From Myxococcales bacterium (GTDB lineage Bacteria > Myxococcota_A > Bradymonadia > UBA7976 > UBA1532), in the NCBI GenBank assembly GCA_020633555.1, contig JACKDL010000045.1, positions 1 through 40,055 of the forward strand: a DNA stretch of 40,055 nucleotides, in the 5' to 3' direction. How positions within the stretch are numbered: the first letter of the stretch is position 1; every line of letters begins with the position of its first letter. The translations under genes and the position numbers were made by a program. Shown one piece after another: positions 36,688-40,055 of the stretch. Under the pieces are notes generated by a model. That model made no database searches, was not told the DNA's origin, and worked only from the letters and a program-made list of their open reading frames with translations.

Positions 36688-36830
36688 GCGTCCCCTCCCG
36701 GTCGCAGGCGGCTGGCAAAGCAATCCGTGCGCCAGCGAGGGGTGAAGGGCCGCGCCCCCGAGGATGTTTCGGAGCGGTGACATGCCCGCCAAAGGGGGCG
36801 CGCCAACGGCGCGGCGGCCGTAGCATGCCG

Positions 36831-36840
36831 TCACGCGTGA
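36831..36840 (+). promoter_or_regulatory. Short perfect palindrome before the phosphodiesterase gene
   Basis: TCACGCGTGA, a 10-bp perfect palindrome, ends 4 bases before the GGAGGG ribosome binding site at 36845-36850, in the 167-base divergent gap 36688-36854. It could be an operator half-site, but palindromes of this size occur by chance in GC-rich DNA. Confidence 0.22.
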
Positions 36841-36854
36841 GGCTGGAGGGACCG

Positions 36855-38030
36855 ATGGGCGTGGGCCGTTGGCTGGGTGTTCTGTGCATGGCGTGGGTGC
36901 TGGGCGGCTGCGGGGCGGCCCCGCCCCCGGCACCTCGGGCGCGGCGGGTGGTGGTGATCAGCCTCGACGGCTTCCGCCACGACTACCCCGACCGGGTGGC
37001 AACCCCCACCTTCGAGCGGCTGGCCCGCGAGGGCGCCCGGGCCGACCGCCTGATCCCGCCGGATCCCAGCCTGACCTTCCCCGGGCACGCCAGCCTGGCC
37101 ACCGGCGTGCGCCCCCCGCGCCACGGGATCCTCGCCAACCGCTTCCATGATCGGGTCCGGGGCAACTACGCCTACGAGGACGATCCCGGCTGGTACGAGG
37201 TGCCGCCGCTGTGGATCCACACCACCCGGCAGGGGCTGCGCACCCACGTCTACCACTGGGTGGGCAGCGGGGGCGCCTGGCAGGGCACGGCGCCAGCCGT
37301 GTGGTACCCCTTCGACAAGATCCCGGACGACCGAAAGATCGACCAGATCCTTCAGTGGCTGAACGCCCCCGAGCCCGAGCGCCCGCGGCTGGTGATGAGC
37401 TACCTGGCCGGGTGCGACCACGTGGGCCACGAGCACGGGCCCGACAGCCCCGAAGTCACCGCCTGCATCGCCGAGACGGACGCGCGCCTGGGGCGGCTGC
37501 TGGCTGGGCTGGCGGCCTTGGCGGAGCCCGTCACGCTGCTGGTGGTGTCCGATCACGGCATGACGACCACCACCGGCGAGGTGGACCCCCGGCCCGCGTT
37601 CACCGCGCTCAGCCCCCCGCCGCAGGTGGTGATCCAGGGGCCGACCGCCCACGTCTACCTGGCGCCGGGCCAGGACGCAGACGCCGCCGCCGAACAGGCC
37701 CGGGCCCTGCCCCACACCCGGGTGAGCCGTCCCACGGGGGCCGAGCGGCACCCCGCCCGCACGGGCGACCTGGTGCTGCACGCGGACTTCGGCGTGATCT
37801 ACCGCGTCCCCAAGCCGGGCCAGAGCACGCTGCCGGGGCACCACGGCGGCGATCCGCTTCACCCCGACATGGGGGCCGTGTTCTTCGCCTGGGGCGCCGG
37901 CGTTGAGGCAGGCGCCACGCCCGAGCAGCCCAGGGCCATCGACCTGGTGCCCACCGTCTGCGCGCTGTTGGGCATCGCGCCGCCGGAGGGCGTGGAGGGC
38001 GTGGTGGTGCCGGGGCTGCTGGGCCGCTGA
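36855..38030 (+). CDS. Secreted ENPP-type phosphodiesterase/nucleotide pyrophosphatase, lipoprotein
   Basis: 391 residues; the ATG at 36855 follows GGAGGG by 4 bases. MGVGRWLGVLCMAWVLGGC gives lipobox LGGC (Cys19), so it is anchored outside the cytoplasm. It belongs to the alkaline-phosphatase superfamily, ENPP branch: ISLDGFRHDY (Asp38) binds one zinc, SLTFPGHASL supplies the Thr74 nucleophile, GCDHVGHEHGPDS, VSDHGM and GHHGGDP hold the remaining metal ligands. It should hydrolyse phosphodiester or pyrophosphate bonds in nucleotides or lipid headgroups. It is the second extracytoplasmic phosphatase in the window, with the PhoD-like one, suggesting phosphate scavenging. It is divergent from the acyltransferase operon and convergent with the SulP gene. 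Confidence 0.92.
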   Translation: MGVGRWLGVLCMAWVLGGCGAAPPPAPRARRVVVISLDGFRHDYPDRVATPTFERLAREGARADRLIPPDPSLTFPGHASLATGVRPPRHGILANRFHDRVRGNYAYEDDPGWYEVPPLWIHTTRQGLRTHVYHWVGSGGAWQGTAPAVWYPFDKIPDDRKIDQILQWLNAPEPERPRLVMSYLAGCDHVGHEHGPDSPEVTACIAETDARLGRLLAGLAALAEPVTLLVVSDHGMTTTTGEVDPRPAFTALSPPPQVVIQGPTAHVYLAPGQDADAAAEQARALPHTRVSRPTGAERHPARTGDLVLHADFGVIYRVPKPGQSTLPGHHGGDPLHPDMGAVFFAWGAGVEAGATPEQPRAIDLVPTVCALLGIAPPEGVEGVVVPGLLGR

Positions 38031-38052
38031 CCGCCGCCCCGGCCGGCCCTGC

Positions 38053-39666
38053 TCAGTGGCCGCCCGCCCCCGCCATCGTCTCTCGCGAGGTGCGCGCCCG
38101 CGCCCGGGCGGCCTCGTCCGGTGCCTTGAAGATCATGGGGTTGTGATACATGGCGTGCAGCTCGTCCCACTCGATGACCATCTGCCCGCCCAACGCCTCG
38201 CGCTGGGCCTCCCAGGTGCTCAGCAGCTCCAGGCACGCGTGGTCGATGTAGCTCAGGTCCACCAGGTGGATGTGGACCTCGGCGGCGGGATCCACCGCCT
38301 CCAGGGCCTCGGCCAGGTGCGGCAGGCTGACGAAGGTGGCGGCGCCGGTCAGGCGCACGTCCACCCGGCCCGACGCCACGTCGGTGGTGGTGTCCACGTC
38401 GAGCCGGCTGAAGCGCACCAGCAGCCGGAAGGCCGACAGCGCCAACCCCACCAGCACGCCGGCCAGCAGGTTGTCGACCACGATGAAGACCACCGTGATG
38501 GTGGCCACCACGAACTCGCCGCGGGAGAAGCGCCACAGGCGCAGCGCCGCCTTCGGGTTCACCAGCCGGTAGCCGGTATAGACCAGGATGGCCGCCAGGC
38601 CGGCCTTGGGGATGAGCTCCAGCACGAAGGGCAGCGCAGCCACCAGCAGCAGCAGCAGGCCACCGTGGGCGATGGCCGAGACGCGGGTCTTGGCCCCGGC
38701 GTCCACGTTGGCCGAGGTGCGCACGATGACCCCGGTCATGGGCAAGGCGCCCAGGGCGCCGCAGGCCATGTTGCCAAGGCCCTGGGCCAACAGCTCCTGG
38801 TCGTAGCGGGTGCGTGGGCCCGTGTGCATCTGATCCGCCGCCGCCGCGCACAGCAGCGTCTCGGCGCTGGCGATGATTGCGATGGCGAACACCTCGGTGA
38901 GGAAGGTGGCGTCGCCCAGAAGCGCGAAGCTCTCGAGCGTCGGCACGTTCAGGGCGCTGGCCATGCTCGCAGGCACCGACACATAGGCGATGCCGTCCAG
39001 GCTGAAGGCCGCCGCCGCCACCGTGGCCACCACCACCGCGATGAGCGCGCCGGGCACCGCCTTCAGGACCTTGGGCTTGAAGGCGTTCCACCCCAGCAGG
39101 CTCAGCAGGGTCACCACCCCGATGGCCGCGGCCAGGTGGTGGCTGTCGGTCTCGGTGATCGAGATGCCCTTCACGATCGACGTGGGGATGGACAGCAGGT
39201 TGTCCAAGCCCGACTTGCGGGGCACGTCGTCCACCATGACGTGGAACTGGCCGGCGAAGATGAGGATGCCGATGCCGGCCAGCATGCCCTGGATGACCGC
39301 CGGCGAGGTGGCCCGGAACCAGCGGCCCAGCTTCAGGCCGCCCGCCACGGCCTGCAACGCGCCGGCGGCGAACACGGCCACCCCCAGCATGGCCAACCCG
39401 TACTGGCCCACGAAGTCGGCCACCAGCACCGCCAGACCCGCGGCGGGGCCGCTCACCTGCAGGGGTGAGCCGGCAATGGTGCCCACCACCAGGCCACCGA
39501 TGATGCCCGTGAACAAGCCCAGCGCGGGGGGCACCCCGGAGGCCATGGCGATGCCGATGCACAGCGGCAGCGCCACCATGAACACCACCACCGACGCCAC
39601 CAGATCGCGGCCCAGGCTGAGCTGGAGCCGCCCGTCGGGGAAGAGATCGGGGAAGTAGTGCTTCAT
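38053..39666 (-). CDS. SulP-family anion transporter with STAS domain, probable bicarbonate carrier
   Basis: 537 residues. About 10-12 hydrophobic segments occupy residues 20-425, with the SulP signature region LQVSGPAAGLAVLVADFV and FAIAIIASAETLLCAAAAD. Residues ~440-525 form a STAS domain (RVDVRLTGAATFVSLPHLAEAL ... VHIHLVDLSYIDHACLELL). SulP proteins move sulfate, bicarbonate or dicarboxylates across the inner membrane, often with sodium or protons. The ATG overlaps the stop of the carbonic anhydrase gene (ATGA), and this pairing favours bicarbonate, a link described for SulP-carbonic anhydrase fusions. The substrate is still inference. Confidence 0.9.
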   Translation of the reverse strand: MKHYFPDLFPDGRLQLSLGRDLVASVVVFMVALPLCIGIAMASGVPPALGLFTGIIGGLVVGTIAGSPLQVSGPAAGLAVLVADFVGQYGLAMLGVAVFAAGALQAVAGGLKLGRWFRATSPAVIQGMLAGIGILIFAGQFHVMVDDVPRKSGLDNLLSIPTSIVKGISITETDSHHLAAAIGVVTLLSLLGWNAFKPKVLKAVPGALIAVVVATVAAAAFSLDGIAYVSVPASMASALNVPTLESFALLGDATFLTEVFAIAIIASAETLLCAAAADQMHTGPRTRYDQELLAQGLGNMACGALGALPMTGVIVRTSANVDAGAKTRVSAIAHGGLLLLLVAALPFVLELIPKAGLAAILVYTGYRLVNPKAALRLWRFSRGEFVVATITVVFIVVDNLLAGVLVGLALSAFRLLVRFSRLDVDTTTDVASGRVDVRLTGAATFVSLPHLAEALEAVDPAAEVHIHLVDLSYIDHACLELLSTWEAQREALGGQMVIEWDELHAMYHNPMIFKAPDEAARARARTSRETMAGAGGH

Positions 39667-40055
39667 CCAACCATCCGGGTGTCAGCGTGCCCCAAGTCAG
39701 CGAAGACGCCGTCGGCGATGCCCCTGTGCGGGTCGCCCAGGGGCACGAAGGCCTGCGTCATGGGGTCGTAGGCGCGCACCAGGCCGGTCTGGATGTCGTA
39801 CACCCAGCCGTGCAGGGTCAGATCGCCCCGGTACAGGGCCGCGGCCACCGAGGGGTGGGTGCGCAGGTTGCAGAGCTGCTGCACCACGTTGACCTTGATG
39901 GCGGCCACCTCGCGGGCCAGGTGGTCATCGCCCGGCTCGAGCACCTCGACCACCTGCCGCACGGGCTCGGCGTGATGCAGCCACTTCCGGATGGCGGGCA
40001 GGTTGGCGGTGGAGGGCGGATCCATCAGGGCCTTCATGGCCCCGCAGCCGGTGTG
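39663..40055 (-). CDS. Beta-class carbonic anhydrase (partial, runs off right edge)
   Basis: The last ~130 residues are seen; the frame is open to base 40055, so the N-terminus lies outside. HTGCGAMKA at the edge supplies the zinc-binding His and second Cys (HxxC) of beta carbonic anhydrases, which interconvert CO2 and bicarbonate. NVVQQLCNLRTHPSVAAAL and LHGWVYDIQTG are typical C-terminal blocks. The first zinc Cys and its Asp partner are outside the window. The last 30 residues (PMTQAFVPLGDPHRGIADG) extend a little past the usual end. The stop overlaps the SulP start by 4 bases, a tightly coupled pair for bicarbonate handling. Confidence 0.93.
   Translation of the reverse strand, partial: HTGCGAMKALMDPPSTANLPAIRKWLHHAEPVRQVVEVLEPGDDHLAREVAAIKVNVVQQLCNLRTHPSVAAALYRGDLTLHGWVYDIQTGLVRAYDPMTQAFVPLGDPHRGIADGVFADLGHADTRMVG

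Overview
This 40 kb window is very GC-rich and gene-dense: the longest stretch without a gene is about 270 bases. It looks like a chromosome of a large-genome, predatory or social type of Gram-negative bacterium, most likely Myxococcota or a close relative such as Bradymonadia. The signs are nine predicted secreted lipoproteins, Gly/Ala-rich and Pro/Ala-rich linkers, cysteine-rich modules of a kind shared with eukaryotes, a c-type cytochrome/copper monooxygenase hybrid, and a giant FN3/PKD/LamG-type protein. The lineage is inferred from protein style only; no rRNA or tRNA is present. I see no phage, transposon, CRISPR array or integron.

Left part (1-11.7 kb): the end of a repetitive beta-rich, probably outer-membrane protein; a modular cysteine-rich lipoprotein; a minus-strand pair encoding a PTS-IIA/CBS protein and an ArsB/NhaD-type ion transporter; a small lipoprotein; a DksA-family protein lacking half of its zinc cysteines, next to another lipoprotein; a Tat-exported PhoD-like phosphatase overlapping an SDR dehydrogenase, with a Pho-box-like direct repeat upstream; and a protein with two cyclic-nucleotide-binding domains.

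Middle (11.2-26 kb): a PHM/DBM-like copper monooxygenase fused to a c-heme domain, with a small His-rich lipoprotein behind it; methionine sulfoxide reductase A; a lipoprotein; a peroxiredoxin-glutaredoxin hybrid with repeated TTTCGGTG boxes upstream; and a three-gene overlapping operon (repeat lipoprotein, 2413-residue giant secreted protein, HEAT-like protein). The first gene of that operon carries nineteen 15-bp tandem repeats.

Right part (26-40 kb): rpoC, standing alone without rpoB beside it; a tightly overlapping four-gene operon (acyltransferase, SDR-like protein, class V aminotransferase-like enzyme, GAF-PAS-PAS-GGDEF-EAL protein); a secreted ENPP-type phosphodiesterase; and a SulP anion transporter translationally coupled to a beta-carbonic anhydrase that runs off the right edge.

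The most notable points are the orphan rpoC, the giant-protein operon with its tandem-repeat lipoprotein, the cytochrome/copper-monooxygenase hybrid, and the modular lipoprotein with a toxin-like C-terminus. No single feature can be declared a new system from sequence alone. Long plus-strand open frames opposite the giant gene and rpoC are GC-driven shadows and are not annotated.
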